This document shows positions 10,799 to 20,083 of a stretch of 64,000 nt of DNA, piece by piece (position 1 is the stretch's first letter; the number at the start of each line of letters is the position of its first letter). This DNA is from Buttiauxella brennerae ATCC 51605 (lineage in GTDB: Bacteria; Pseudomonadota; Gammaproteobacteria; Enterobacterales; Enterobacteriaceae). The notes under the pieces are model-generated. The model was given only the letters and a program-made list of their open reading frames with translations, was not told the DNA's origin and did no database searches. A program made the position numbers and the translations under genes. The DNA lies in NCBI RefSeq assembly GCF_001654925.1, contig NZ_LXER01000006.1:124001-188000 (forward strand), in the 5' to 3' direction.

Positions 10799-11659
10799 CT
10801 AACCCCGCTTGCGCATCACGCCTTCCTGCACTGTCGATGCCACTAACACACCGTCACGTGAATAAAACTCACCGCGAACAAAACCACGCGCACTCGACGC
10901 CGACGTGCTTTCCACGCTGTAGAGCAGCCAGTCATTCATATCGAACGGACGGTGGAACCACATCGAATGATCGATTGTGGCGACCTGCATGCCAGGCTCC
11001 AGGAAACCGACGCCGTGAGGCTGAAGGGCAACCGGCAAGAAGTTAAAATCAGAAGCGTAACCCAGCAAAGATTGATGCACGCGTAAATCAGCGGGCATCT
11101 TGCCATTCGCCCGCATCCACACCTGGCGCACAGGCTCATCAACATGGCCCTGCATAGGGTTATGGAAAACGACCGGGCGAATCTCCAGCGGTTTTTCACA
11201 CAGGAACTTTTCTTTAAGCGTTTGAGGCAGCAGCTTTTCAAACGCCATCGCAATTTCAGTTTCTGATTTCAGGTTTTCCGGGGCAGGGGCCGCAGGCATG
11301 GTTTTTTGGTGCTCAAAACCTGGCTCTGGTGCCTGGAAAGAGGCCGTCATATAGAAAATAGGTTTGCCATTTTGAATGGCAGCAACGCGACGGGCGCTAA
11401 AGCTATTACCATCGCGCAGGGTTTCAACGTCATAAACGATGGGTTTCTGGCTGTCACCAGGACGCAGAAAATAGCTGTGGAACGAATGAACCAGACGGTC
11501 AACCGGCACGGTTTCTTTGGCAGCATATAATGCCTGGCCGACGACTTGCCCACCGAACACCTGACGTAAACCTAAGTCCTCGCTCTGGCCACGAAAAATA
11601 CCTTCTTCAATCTTTTCCAGATTGAGTAATGCCAACAAATTGCTGAGCGCCTGACTCAT
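10799..11659 (-). CDS. tesB: acyl-CoA thioesterase II TesB
   Basis: A 286-residue double hot-dog thioesterase that hydrolyses acyl-CoA esters of medium to long chain in the cytosol. The N terminus, the [19 protein letters not shown] motif and the C-terminal [10 protein letters not shown] motif are typical of the family. Synteny with amtB and ybaY agrees with E. coli. Divergent from ybaY across 214 bp. Confidence 0.96.
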   Translation of the reverse strand: MSQALSNLLALLNLEKIEEGIFRGQSEDLGLRQVFGGQVVGQALYAAKETVPVDRLVHSFHSYFLRPGDSQKPIVYDVETLRDGNSFSARRVAAIQNGKPIFYMTASFQAPEPGFEHQKTMPAAPAPENLKSETEIAMAFEKLLPQTLKEKFLCEKPLEIRPVVFHNPMQGHVDEPVRQVWMRANGKMPADLRVHQSLLGYASDFNFLPVALQPHGVGFLEPGMQVATIDHSMWFHRPFDMNDWLLYSVESTSASSARGFVRGEFYSRDGVLVASTVQEGVMRKRG

Positions 11660-11873
11660 AAAGTGTCCTCAATAAAAAATTAAAATCGTGCAATTGGCCT
11701 GATTATAACAGCTTTCCAACATTCGCCACGTAGTGGCCCGACCTGATGATGTGTTTCGGTTTTGGGCAAAAATCAGTGATATGTGCCACACTTAGCCTGA
11801 TAAGCATGTTTAACCACTCATTACTCGCGGGTCTTTGGCCTGCTGATGCATTGATAATAAGGAGAACAAATCA

Positions 11874-12449
11874 ATGAAACTTGTGCACACGTTAAGTGGT
11901 TTAGCCATTGCTGTTGCGATGGCGGGATGCGCGCAGAAAAGTGCCGATATCCCAACGCCTGCACCTGCGGCAACCACCTCTTCGGCTGCGGCAACGGCGC
12001 AGTCAGATATCGCTCAGCCTAACGTTTCAGGTACAGTCTGGATTCGCCAGCGTGTCGCGTTGCCTCCAGATGCGGTGCTCACTGTAACGCTGTCTGACGC
12101 ATCGTTGGCTGATGCGCCGTCAAAAGTTCTTTCTCAGAAAGCGGTTCGTACAGAAGGGAAGCAGTCACCGTTTAGTTTTGTGCTGCCTTTCAACCCTGCG
12201 GATATTCAACCGAACGCACGTATTATCCTGAGTGCGGCGATTACAGTGAACGATAAGCTGATGTTTATTACCGATACCATTCAGCCGGTGATTAACAATG
12301 GTGGCGTAAAAGCCGATCTGACACTGGTGCCTGTCCAGCAAACTGCGGTGCCTGTTCAGGCCAGTGGTGGTGCAGTCACCACCGTGCCGTCCACATCACC
12401 TACTCAGGTGAATCCTTCATCAGCGGTTCCTGCGCCAACGCAGTTTTAA
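11874..12449 (+). CDS. ybaY: YbaY family lipoprotein
   Basis: A 191-residue outer-membrane-type lipoprotein. The signal peptide has lipobox AMAGC with Cys19 as the lipidated residue. This is followed by an Ala/Thr/Ser-rich linker and a YbaY beta domain (SGTVWIRQRVALPPDAVLTV onward). The C-terminal tail is Pro/Val/Thr-rich. Family function is poorly known; it has been linked to surface and osmotic phenotypes. GGAGAAC precedes the ATG. Confidence 0.9.
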   Translation: MKLVHTLSGLAIAVAMAGCAQKSADIPTPAPAATTSSAAATAQSDIAQPNVSGTVWIRQRVALPPDAVLTVTLSDASLADAPSKVLSQKAVRTEGKQSPFSFVLPFNPADIQPNARIILSAAITVNDKLMFITDTIQPVINNGGVKADLTLVPVQQTAVPVQASGGAVTTVPSTSPTQVNPSSAVPAPTQF

Positions 12450-12467
12450 CCCTTAGCTCTGATGATA

Positions 12468-12491
12468 AGCGCCTCGCCCGAGGCGCTTTTT
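12468..12491 (+). terminator. terminator after ybaY
   Basis: A 9-bp stem (AGCGCCTCG / CGAGGCGCT) with a 2-base loop is followed by TTTTT. It overlaps the end of the convergent ybaZ by two bases. Confidence 0.85.
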
Positions 12492-12801
12492 AATAATTCC
12501 AGCGATAACGTTCCATCTCAATTTTCCCTTCACCCGACACCATAATGCCTTCTGAAAGCAGGGCTTGACGTTGGCGTTGTAGATCAGGTCCGGTCAGGGA
12601 GATTTGCCCTTGCCGATTAACCACGCGATGCCAGGGTAACTTACTGCCTTCGGGTAAACGTTTGAGGACACCACCCACTTGCCGTGCTGCACGCGGTGAA
12701 CCCGCCAGTCGCGCCACGTCACCGTAAGTCGTTACATGACCTTCTGGAATGGCGGCAATAATCTGATAAACGCGCTGCGGGAATGAGTCGTGGTTATCCA
12801 T
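12490..12801 (-). CDS. ybaZ: alkyltransferase-like protein YbaZ
   Basis: A 103-residue Atl protein. It is homologous to the C-terminal DNA-binding domain of O6-alkylguanine transferase but has Trp in place of the acceptor Cys (PWHRVVN where transferases have PCHRV). It binds alkylated guanine and flags it for nucleotide excision repair. I use the ATG of MDNHDSFPQ, which has GGAG 8 bases upstream; an in-frame extension to 12909 looks non-coding. Confidence 0.92.
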   Translation of the reverse strand: MDNHDSFPQRVYQIIAAIPEGHVTTYGDVARLAGSPRAARQVGGVLKRLPEGSKLPWHRVVNRQGQISLTGPDLQRQRQALLSEGIMVSGEGKIEMERYRWNY

Positions 12802-12965
12802 AGAAAACTCCATAGCAGGATGTCGATAAGGATAATCGTCAGCGGCTAAACTGAAAAGAAAAACAGCGACTGCGCAAGAAAGCAACACCTGACCGCTGCT
12901 CGCTTGCAATTGCCGGGGTCAACATGGATAATGCGCCAGCGCGTTAGGTAACTAGCGCTCTCAAT

Positions 12966-13079
12966 GGGGGCCCTGTTGGTTCTCCCGCAACACTAATTTG
13001 TGAATTCGGTCAGGTCCGGAAGGAAGCAGCCGCAGCAGATGACGTGTGTGCCGGGATGTAGCTGGCAGGGCCCCCACCC
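12966..13079 (+). ncRNA. ffs: 4.5S RNA of the signal recognition particle
   Basis: A 114-nt gene. The 5' end GGGGGCCCTGTTGGTTCTCCC pairs with the 3' end GGCAGGGCCCCCACC. The conserved SRP core GTCAGGTCCGGAAGGAAGCAG and the domain IV partner GTGCCGGGATGTAGC are present. It binds Ffh for cotranslational targeting of membrane proteins. Its 3' 20 bases lie within the island attachment site, and the gene is left intact at the left junction. Confidence 0.98.
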
Positions 13080-13080
13080 A
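13059..13080. repeat. left attachment site (attL) of the ffs island
   Basis: The 22-bp sequence TAGCTGGCAGGGCCCCCACC plus CA, the 3' end of ffs, recurs exactly at 29580-29601. The identity breaks on both sides. An integrase gene starts about 100 bp inward. Confidence 0.93.
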
Positions 13081-13178
13081 TTTGTGCTAACGCAATGATT
13101 TTTATCATTAAAAACCCCATTTCTTTGCATTGATCCGCTGGTGGTACAACTTTTGTGTATCACTTAGGGCGCTAATCA

Positions 13179-14270
13179 ATGTCACATCTGATGTTATCCC
13201 GTCACGGAATTTGGTACTACCGTCGAGTATATCTAACACCTCGGAAACGGCGTGAGATTCGTATTTCTCTGCGGACACGTTCAAAGCGTGAAGCTATGAA
13301 ACGTGCAGAGCAATATCTCACTTCACTGCCTTTCGCCTGTGGAACACAGGCCATCCCGGAACCCCCATCTTCTGCTGCGGCTGCTTCTGACTTGATAAAA
13401 AAGAAGAGGCAATCATTTCCGGATCTCAGTAGAGAACTTGAGAAGTACACCCATGCCAAAAAGGAAGCTGTGGGCGAGCGTGAGATTTTGACGATCAATA
13501 GATGCGTGAAGTCGTATCTTGCTGCCACGAAAGAACCCTTTAGTAAGCGTAGTGCTGCTGAGTTTGTTGATAGCCTTGAAGGTTCTGCATCCACCAGAAA
13601 CCGTTACATCAAGAAGAATGCAGCATTTTTCAAATGGCTTGCCACGCGCACGGATGAAGATATCCGAAATCCATTTGAAGGTATGAGCGTGAAAGAAACC
13701 ACGGCACCGATGGATCGCCGCCCTGCGTACACTCTCAACGATCTAAAACGTCTGCACATCGCTTTGAGTGGTGTGAAGGATTGGAAGCGCTGGATTATTT
13801 TAATCGCTCGTTACTCAGGCATGAGGCAAAACGAGATCTGCCAGCTTTACCACAACGATGTGATTAAGGTTGAGGGGATTTGGTGCTTACGAGTAGATAA
13901 CCTGAACCCAAATCAGACACTCAAGACTGATAGTTCAAGGCGATTTGTGCCCATCCATTCTCAGCTATTGGCTCTTGGCCTGCTTGATTTCATCAACGAC
14001 AGGAAAGGGCATTTGTTCCCTGAGTTAACTCTTCATCTTGGGAGTTACGGTCATTACTTTAGCCGATGGTTTACGAGGTTCAGGGGTAAGCATGGTTTAC
14101 CTGAGTATCATTCATTGCGCCACTATGCAGCGACAGTCTTTAAACAGCATGGATTTCCGGAGCAGTTCGCATCACAAGTGCTGGGACATTCCAATGCAAC
14201 GATTACTTATAACCGCTATGGGAAAGGTATTGATGTTTCGCGATTGGTTAGGCTACTTGAGTCACTTTGA
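13179..14270 (+). CDS. tyrosine integrase of the ffs island
   Basis: A 363-residue phage-type site-specific recombinase. It has an N-terminal arm-binding region (LTPRKRREIRISLRTRSKREA), a SAM-like core-binding domain at about 80-165, and a catalytic domain with Arg in SGMRQNEICQL, HSLRH, LGHSNATITYNRYG and the nucleophile Tyr near the end. It sits next to attL, and the matching attR lies about 16.5 kb away, so it is the probable integration/excision enzyme. No clear Shine-Dalgarno sequence precedes the ATG. It appears intact. Confidence 0.93.
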   Translation: MSHLMLSRHGIWYYRRVYLTPRKRREIRISLRTRSKREAMKRAEQYLTSLPFACGTQAIPEPPSSAAAASDLIKKKRQSFPDLSRELEKYTHAKKEAVGEREILTINRCVKSYLAATKEPFSKRSAAEFVDSLEGSASTRNRYIKKNAAFFKWLATRTDEDIRNPFEGMSVKETTAPMDRRPAYTLNDLKRLHIALSGVKDWKRWIILIARYSGMRQNEICQLYHNDVIKVEGIWCLRVDNLNPNQTLKTDSSRRFVPIHSQLLALGLLDFINDRKGHLFPELTLHLGSYGHYFSRWFTRFRGKHGLPEYHSLRHYAATVFKQHGFPEQFASQVLGHSNATITYNRYGKGIDVSRLVRLLESL

Positions 14271-14379
14271 AATCTTATGACCTACGGCTTATTGGCTTCT
14301 TTTAGTGAAATCAGATGTTTGCAGAAACTATGAACGATAGCTAATCTGAGATAAATTTTAACTGCTGAAGGGGTCGAGG

Positions 14380-15111
14380 ATGGCAGTAAAACCTAAACGA
14401 ACTTACAAGTATGGGGAGCAACCTATAAGGATCACTACTGTTCAAGTAGTCGCGGAACAGTTCGGAGGTGCGGCAACAGCGAATCAAGTAGATGACTACC
14501 TTAGAGGATTGTTCCCGCATTATAAAGACGATACACGCCTTAATCTCATTGTTAACACAGTCAATTGCAATCGAAGCTACTGGAGTTTCAATAAAACAGC
14601 CAGGCGAACAGATGATGTGACTCACCGTCATAATCAGTATGATCGATTGTTCAAGCGCGGGAACACTTTCGAGATCTATCAGCCGTCTATGCATGGTGTA
14701 TGGGAGTTGTACCAGGATTTACAAGATAAATGGTGTTACCGCCAGGTGAGATCACAGTTTGAAGAGGCTGTTGAGGCTGCTGCCAAATTACCCCCATCCG
14801 AACGAAAGCAAATTTTAGAGGCAGAAAGCAAAACACCAGAACTAACAGTGGTGACAACGCGAGTTTATAAGCGAAGCCCGTATGTGGTTGCTGAGGTTCT
14901 TTTAAGGGCTAATGGTAAATGCCAAAGCTGTAAGCACGATGCTCCATTTGTGAAAGAAGATGGCACACCATTTCTTGAGGTTCACCACATCGAGTGGCTT
15001 TCTAAAGGGGGAGAGGATTCTGTGGAAAATGCAATTGCACTATGCCCCAATTGTCATAGGCAAGCTCATTACGGTGTTTTGGAATTAGTGACAGTTAATA
15101 AGCAAGATTGA
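14380..15111 (+). CDS. HNH endonuclease
   Basis: A 243-residue protein. The C-terminal HNH domain has the zinc pair CQSC, the motif LEVHHIEWLSKGGEDSVENA and the second pair CPNCHRQAH. The N-terminal 110 residues resemble a winged-helix-like DNA-recognition region (RITTVQVVAEQFGGAATANQVDDYL) seen in front of HNH domains of putative restriction enzymes. A good ribosome site (AAGGGG) precedes the ATG. No methyltransferase lies beside it, so a modification-dependent (McrA-like) nuclease is one possibility, though specificity cannot be read from the sequence. Confidence 0.85.
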   Translation: MAVKPKRTYKYGEQPIRITTVQVVAEQFGGAATANQVDDYLRGLFPHYKDDTRLNLIVNTVNCNRSYWSFNKTARRTDDVTHRHNQYDRLFKRGNTFEIYQPSMHGVWELYQDLQDKWCYRQVRSQFEEAVEAAAKLPPSERKQILEAESKTPELTVVTTRVYKRSPYVVAEVLLRANGKCQSCKHDAPFVKEDGTPFLEVHHIEWLSKGGEDSVENAIALCPNCHRQAHYGVLELVTVNKQD

Positions 15112-15130
15112 AGAAAATTACTGATACAAG

Positions 15131-15764
15131 ATGTACATGAAAAAACTTGAATGGGGTAAGTACGCGCTGATCTATGTTGCTGGGTTTCTGACCAGTTTCA
15201 GCGGTGTTTTAGATAGTTTAGTGAAAATTCCTTTGTCATATCAGGAATTAAAGAAGACATACATCTACGATAGCGAATTTTTAACAGGTCAATGGTCAAC
15301 AAATACTGAGTACTTAGCGAACAGTGGTGATCTTGGATTAGATCCCTCACAACCAAAGATGACTCTAAATATGGAGGCATCCGCGGACGGAAGCGTAAGT
15401 GGTGAAATGATGAGTGAAAAAATCTGTGATGCTCTACCGCTTACATGGGACATTAGGCTTGAAGCTGACACTCCAGCATTCCGTGACTTCTTCTTTAATA
15501 GAAAATTCTATTTGAAGCAGTTGCATGAAGGCAGAATGCAAACTGTTGCGGCATTGGAATTAGTCAACGAGGATAGAAAGAACGGAGCTATAAAAGTTTA
15601 AAGTTGTTGGTGATGGCACTGGCGCACTACCTAAGCAAATAACTTTGGCTAAAAATCTCCCGCAGTATGAAAATGACTTCAAAGAATTGTCTGATTATTG
15701 TGCAGGATCAACGATGAAATTCTGGAAAGATTTCTATCAGAAGCAAGATAAAAAATTCCCATGA
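15131..15764 (+). pseudogene. membrane-anchored hypothetical protein, frameshifted
   Basis: The first frame (15131-15601, 156 codons) encodes an N-terminal anchor (YALIYVAGFLTSFSGVLDSLV) and a predicted extracytoplasmic domain, and ends in TAA. A second frame, shifted by one base, runs from 15600 to 15764 (55 codons, ending FYQKQDKKFP) with protein-like composition and no start of its own. Removing one T before the TAA fuses them to a protein of about 210 residues. It is a broken gene, a sequencing error or, less likely, a programmed +1 shift at GTT TAA A. Function unknown; it follows the HNH gene by 19 bp. Confidence 0.65.
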
Positions 15765-15896
15765 ATAGTCATAGCCCTCTCGTATCATCATCGCAAGCCC
15801 GTATACGCATTGAATAGCCCCGAATTTCTTGAACAATAACTAAACGCATCTATCCTTTCTTTGTAACACAGCGAATAACAAAAATAAGGTTAGATT

Positions 15897-16304
15897 ATGT
15901 TCGATAATCTGAAAGAAAGCTGGTTTATCAGCAAAGTAGAAACTGTGATTCAAACAGAAATTAACAGTCTTCCACTTATGTTTAGGAACCATACTGAAGG
16001 GTTAGCCCACGCGATTGTGCTGAAACAGTATCAAGTTCGTTGTTTCGTTTTCTCGAAAATGGATGGTACACGTCTTAATCCAAAGATAGCAGCGGTTGAG
16101 TCGGTACTAACATTCATAGGCTTATATGGCGGGCAAGGGCAAATTCTGGTTAATGCTCAGGACTGCTTAGGAGCTTTAAAAATCATTATTGTTCAGCTCC
16201 TGAAGCATTTAGAGATGGAATCGACGACAGCATACGAAGATGGTTACATTGAGATGTTCATTGCACCTTTGTTACGAAGAGCATTACCTGAGCTGGATAC
16301 ATAA
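15897..16304 (+). CDS. hypothetical protein, 135 aa
   Basis: A 135-residue protein that I do not recognise. It has no signal peptide or transmembrane segment and is mixed alpha/beta, with a hydrophobic stretch (ESVLTFIGLYGG) and an acidic tail. Its stop overlaps the start of the next gene by one base (TAATG), so the two are translationally coupled. AAAATAAGG precedes the start. Likely a real island gene of unknown role. Confidence 0.65.
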   Translation: MFDNLKESWFISKVETVIQTEINSLPLMFRNHTEGLAHAIVLKQYQVRCFVFSKMDGTRLNPKIAAVESVLTFIGLYGGQGQILVNAQDCLGALKIIIVQLLKHLEMESTTAYEDGYIEMFIAPLLRRALPELDT

Positions 16305-16738
16305 TGAAAAGAATAGTGCTGCTTTCTTGTTTTATAAGCTCTTTGGTGTTTGCTGAAGGGACTGTAAGTACTGAAAAAACTAAGGTTGTTATCCCGCCTG
16401 ACTTCTTAAAAGAGTTCTTCACCATAACCAGCGTGAGAATTTCAACACTGGATGGGTATGTCCCGACAGTGGATACGGGCAAAAAGATCGTTAAACTTCC
16501 TGCACAACGTATCGATTCTCTAAATTACACAGTGAGAGTAGATTCCACCGATAAAAATTTTATCACTGATGTGGCTAAGGACGATCACGGTATAAAAGGG
16601 ATACTGGTATGTAATAACCCATCAATAAGGCCTTTGATTATGAGTAAAAATGCCGTTGTTCTCGTATCAGTTGAGAACAAGGAAGGAGAGCCTATGTTTT
16701 TCACTCTCTATGACAGCAAAAGTTGCATGAAAAAATAG
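16304..16738 (+). CDS. hypothetical exported protein, 144 aa
   Basis: A 144-residue protein with a signal peptide (MKRIVLLSCFISSLVFAEG, cleavage after about residue 17). The mature part is basic and rich in beta-type sequence, with two Cys (in VCNNPS and SKSCMKK) that could form a disulfide. It is coupled to the upstream 135-aa gene by a one-base overlap. The family is not recognised. Confidence 0.65.
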   Translation: MKRIVLLSCFISSLVFAEGTVSTEKTKVVIPPDFLKEFFTITSVRISTLDGYVPTVDTGKKIVKLPAQRIDSLNYTVRVDSTDKNFITDVAKDDHGIKGILVCNNPSIRPLIMSKNAVVLVSVENKEGEPMFFTLYDSKSCMKK

Positions 16739-16882
16739 AACGATTGTGCGAGGGTTGCTTAACTACGTAGATCAACGCCACCCATTTCCACGGGCTACAA
16801 TCCCGAAATATCCGTAACGCTCACACCTCCAACACTTTGTTAATAGTGGTTAGGGCTGCACCTGTGAGGATTTGTTCTGTAG

Positions 16883-17200
16883 TGTTCAACAAAAACTGAC
16901 CACAGTATTAGAATTTTTTCAGAAGTTGCAGGTACAAACATTTATAAAGCCGATAAAATGTTTGCTGATGTTCGAGATCAGTTGGGTATTCCTTATCTGG
17001 ACGATTATGGACAGCGGCGGTTGCTGCATTCTATCCGTCACTCGGTATGTTCTGCCGCAATGGCTGGCTGGGTCACTAACATTCTTCATCTTCAGCAGAC
17101 TGTTGGTCATGAGAAAAGTGGAGGAATCACTAAACGATATTTACATACGTTTCCTCTATTTACAGTCTCCTATGTAGTTGATGGGCTTTGCTGGGTCTAA
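16883..17200 (+). pseudogene. tyrosine recombinase C-terminal remnant
   Basis: An open stretch without a credible start encodes the end of a tyrosine recombinase catalytic domain: LLHSIRHSVCSAAMAG (H-x-x-R box), QQTVGHEKSGGITKRYLHTFPL (H box and the nucleophile region). The N-terminal two thirds are missing. It differs from the integrase at 13179, so it is the scar of another element. The flanks 16739-16882 and 17201-17341 show no gene. Confidence 0.7.
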
Positions 17201-17341
17201 CATCGAAGACATGAGAAATCAATCATAGGGACGCAAAGCAAGCGATAACTACTGGACTATCTTAGCTCATATATATTTGTCTACATTATTGATTTGCCAA
17301 GCAGTCAAGATAGAATGTTCTGACTTATCAGAGGGGGTGAC

Positions 17342-18859
17342 ATGAATATCCGGGAATTTATAGGCCAGTATCGCAACCACCCAGTGCTTTTCATCGGAGC
17401 AGGTATCAGTTTGAGGTATCTTAACAATTCGCATACATGGGATGGATTGTTAAAGTATATTGCTTTTGAGTTGAAAGGGAATAATGAATTTTATTTAGAT
17501 ATTAAAGCTGAATGCCAAGTTGATGGTAAATATAACTATTCCCTAATTGCTACTAAATTAGAAAAAGCATTCAACCAAGCATTAGGTGAAGATCGTAATG
17601 GTAAGTTTAAAGAGATAAATGATTATTTCTATGCTGAGATGGAGCGTGAAAATAATCTGAGCAGATTTAAAATATATATTTCAAAGTTAGTAGGGAGGCT
17701 TGATTATAGAGAGAATAAAAAAGAGGAATTAGCAGAGTTAAAGAAAATCAGAAAAAATGTAGGCTCAGTTATAACCACAAACTATGATGGCCTTGTTGAA
17801 GATGTATTTAGCTTTGAACCGTTAGTCGGGAATGATATATTGTTGAGTAATCCCTATGGTTCCGTATATAAGATTCATGGTTGTAATAAAGACCCCTCAA
17901 AAATCATTATAACAGAAGATGACTATTCTCATTTTGATAACAAGTATGAGTTAATTCGTGCTCAATTACTCTCAATTTTCATTCATAACCCTATTATATT
18001 CATGGGTTATGGGATTGGTGATGAAAACATAAAGAGCTTACTGAAAACTATTTTCACTTATGTTGAACCAAACTCACTTACTGCACAACGTATTAGAAAT
18101 AATTTCCTCTTGGTCGAGTTTGAAAAGGATTCAGCATCACATGATATTACTGAGCATGACATTGATTTAGAAGGTTTTTCCACAATAAGAATAAATAAGA
18201 TAAAGACTGATGATTTCATAGAAATATATAGAGCACTATCTAACTTGAATCTACCAGTGTCTGCTATGGATATACGAAAAGTTCAAAGTATTGTTAAGGA
18301 TATATATTCAGGTGTACATGATGATGGTACCAGTATAAAAGTCAATATTACAGAGGATATCGACTCTCTTAATAATAGTGATAAAATATTAGTTATAGGA
18401 TCAAGTAATTCTATAACATATGAACATAAGAACTCGTCGAATTTCATAACGGATTATTTTGATATAATTGATGAATCAAACCACCAATTGTTACAGTTAA
18501 TCGATAAAATAAATATAACATCTACCCAATGGTTCCCAATATATGGCTTCTGTCAGATTTGCCATGAGCTTGTTAAGTGTGAACCGCTTAAAACTCAACA
18601 AAGAAGAAAAATCGAAGAGTATCTTGCTGGCTTGCCAATTGCAGTGCAAAACACACATGATAATTGGGGGGATATTTATTCTGATGAATCAATCACTCGA
18701 ACGAATAAAATAAAATCTATTATATGGTCAACATGGAATGATATTATTGTTGCTGATGATGTAGAAGGGCTTTTACGTTCGATGCCAGACAAGAAAGGAA
18801 CAGATTATAGGCGTTTACTCTGTGTGTACGACTACAAAAAATATGGTGATCCTCATTGA
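17342..18859 (+). CDS. SIR2-domain protein (putative defence NADase)
   Basis: A 505-residue cytosolic protein. The N-terminal SIR2-like domain (about 1-260) shows FIGAGIS at 17-23, ITTNYDGL at 144-151 with the catalytic Asn147/Asp149 pair, KIHGC with His179, and FMGYGIGDENI near 220. This is the set found in NAD-cleaving SIR2 domains of anti-phage proteins such as ThsA and DSR. The C-terminal half (about 310-505) is unrecognised; it has a short ILVIGSSNS strand-turn but no clear SLOG domain. The gene is strongly AT-rich compared with the core. GAGGGGGTGAC precedes the ATG. It stands alone and converges on the beta-protein operon. Defence is inferred from the domain type and setting. Confidence 0.82.
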   Translation: MNIREFIGQYRNHPVLFIGAGISLRYLNNSHTWDGLLKYIAFELKGNNEFYLDIKAECQVDGKYNYSLIATKLEKAFNQALGEDRNGKFKEINDYFYAEMERENNLSRFKIYISKLVGRLDYRENKKEELAELKKIRKNVGSVITTNYDGLVEDVFSFEPLVGNDILLSNPYGSVYKIHGCNKDPSKIIITEDDYSHFDNKYELIRAQLLSIFIHNPIIFMGYGIGDENIKSLLKTIFTYVEPNSLTAQRIRNNFLLVEFEKDSASHDITEHDIDLEGFSTIRINKIKTDDFIEIYRALSNLNLPVSAMDIRKVQSIVKDIYSGVHDDGTSIKVNITEDIDSLNNSDKILVIGSSNSITYEHKNSSNFITDYFDIIDESNHQLLQLIDKINITSTQWFPIYGFCQICHELVKCEPLKTQQRRKIEEYLAGLPIAVQNTHDNWGDIYSDESITRTNKIKSIIWSTWNDIIVADDVEGLLRSMPDKKGTDYRRLLCVYDYKKYGDPH

Positions 18860-18904
18860 TTATATATCTTTTAGTTAATGTTGCATAACTATATGAAATA
18901 GAAG

Positions 18905-18924
18905 ATGCCCACATTAGTGGGCAT
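18905..18924. terminator. hairpin between SIR2 gene and beta-protein gene
   Basis: A perfect 8-bp stem ATGCCCAC / GTGGGCAT with loop ATTA lies between two convergent stop codons. U-runs are weak on both sides, so it is a probable but not strong bidirectional terminator. Confidence 0.55.
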
Positions 18925-18938
18925 TGTCAATGTACAAT

Positions 18939-20066
18939 TTAAATTTCTTCTGCACGTTTTGCTGCTTTGATACGATTGAACTCTAAGACTTCTTCAACAA
19001 CATAGCTGATGTGATGATTCGTATCAAATCCGATCCAGTCCTGTGGCCTACCTTTCAATTTCTTCATACTGCAATCAAGTATTTTTTCATCGCCCCACGA
19101 AAATTCTGGCCCTAAGTAATGAGACGAATTGACAATAACCTTGGCGAGGTCATAAATTTGCTCGCCTTTATTACCTTTTTGCTTAGAATGTCCACGAGCC
19201 ACAAAATATCTATTAGAAATAGTGTAACGAATTTTCCCATTTGCATGAGTTGCAATAATGTCATCTGCTGCTGAAGGATTTCGTATCCCATAATCCGCAA
19301 ATATGAGGTTGTGATTACTATCTTCCAGAAGTGTTTTCCAAACAACCATTTCACGACGTTCGACATAGTCAGTAGAATCTTCATCCTTAACGGCTTCGTT
19401 AATAATCATTGGAAATGAAGCACCAGCCATCATCACAGAACTAAATTTATATTCACTGACAATTTTTAGAAGATGTTGCATGTCTGCAAGTAATGAAACG
19501 ATAGATTTTTTAGTAACATCGCCAAAATCAAACAAAATGATGATTTGCTGGTTTGTGAGATTCAATCCATGAACTATGCTGTTAATGCTATCTTTGAAAT
19601 AATCTTCATCATAAGCATCTTCTATTGTTTCTGAGTCAATACGCAAACAAAAATATGTGTCGTCTGTAATAGATAAATTACATAACGCGTTTTGATAATC
19701 AACATCATCCCATCGGTCAAATCCCACCACTGGATGAACTTTCAGGCCACTTCCTGTGAGTTTGCGAAACATGTAACTGTATACATGCTCTCCTGTTTCG
19801 ATATATTCATTGGGCTTCCATTCAAAATGGTCAAAAAAGATTGCAGAACTTTTACATGATTTTGAAATTTCATGTGAAATCTTATCGAGATAATGTTTTT
19901 TAGGCTGGGTGGAGTCACGATAATAAGCCTGTTCACGCATTTTTTGTGTGAATTTAGGGATCTCGAAGAAAGGTGTTATCCTTTGTGAATATGCCGTTTT
20001 AAGTTTTTCTAATGCCGCAAATTCACCAGGCTTTGCTTTCAGTATAGGAACGTAAGTAGGATACAT
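18939..20066 (-). CDS. T4 beta-family protein
   Basis: A 375-residue protein with the N terminus MYPTYVPILKAKPGEFAAL and motifs TPFFEIP and DRWDDVDY, typical of the beta protein family named after a phage T4 protein. A TIM-barrel-like pattern of alternating strands is apparent. No signal peptide or membrane segment. It starts 17 bp after the XRE-ImmA/IrrE gene on the same strand, so it is the third gene of an operon. Its biochemical role is unknown. Its link here to a toxin-antitoxin pair suggests a part in a stress or phage response. Confidence 0.78.
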   Translation of the reverse strand: MYPTYVPILKAKPGEFAALEKLKTAYSQRITPFFEIPKFTQKMREQAYYRDSTQPKKHYLDKISHEISKSCKSSAIFFDHFEWKPNEYIETGEHVYSYMFRKLTGSGLKVHPVVGFDRWDDVDYQNALCNLSITDDTYFCLRIDSETIEDAYDEDYFKDSINSIVHGLNLTNQQIIILFDFGDVTKKSIVSLLADMQHLLKIVSEYKFSSVMMAGASFPMIINEAVKDEDSTDYVERREMVVWKTLLEDSNHNLIFADYGIRNPSAADDIIATHANGKIRYTISNRYFVARGHSKQKGNKGEQIYDLAKVIVNSSHYLGPEFSWGDEKILDCSMKKLKGRPQDWIGFDTNHHISYVVEEVLEFNRIKAAKRAEEI

Positions 20067-20083
20067 ATAACGGCCTCCGGAAG

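Noticed and set aside
12802-12909. N-terminal extension of YbaZ
   Set aside because: It looks like a signal peptide by chance, whereas the family is cytosolic and a good ribosome site precedes the internal ATG.
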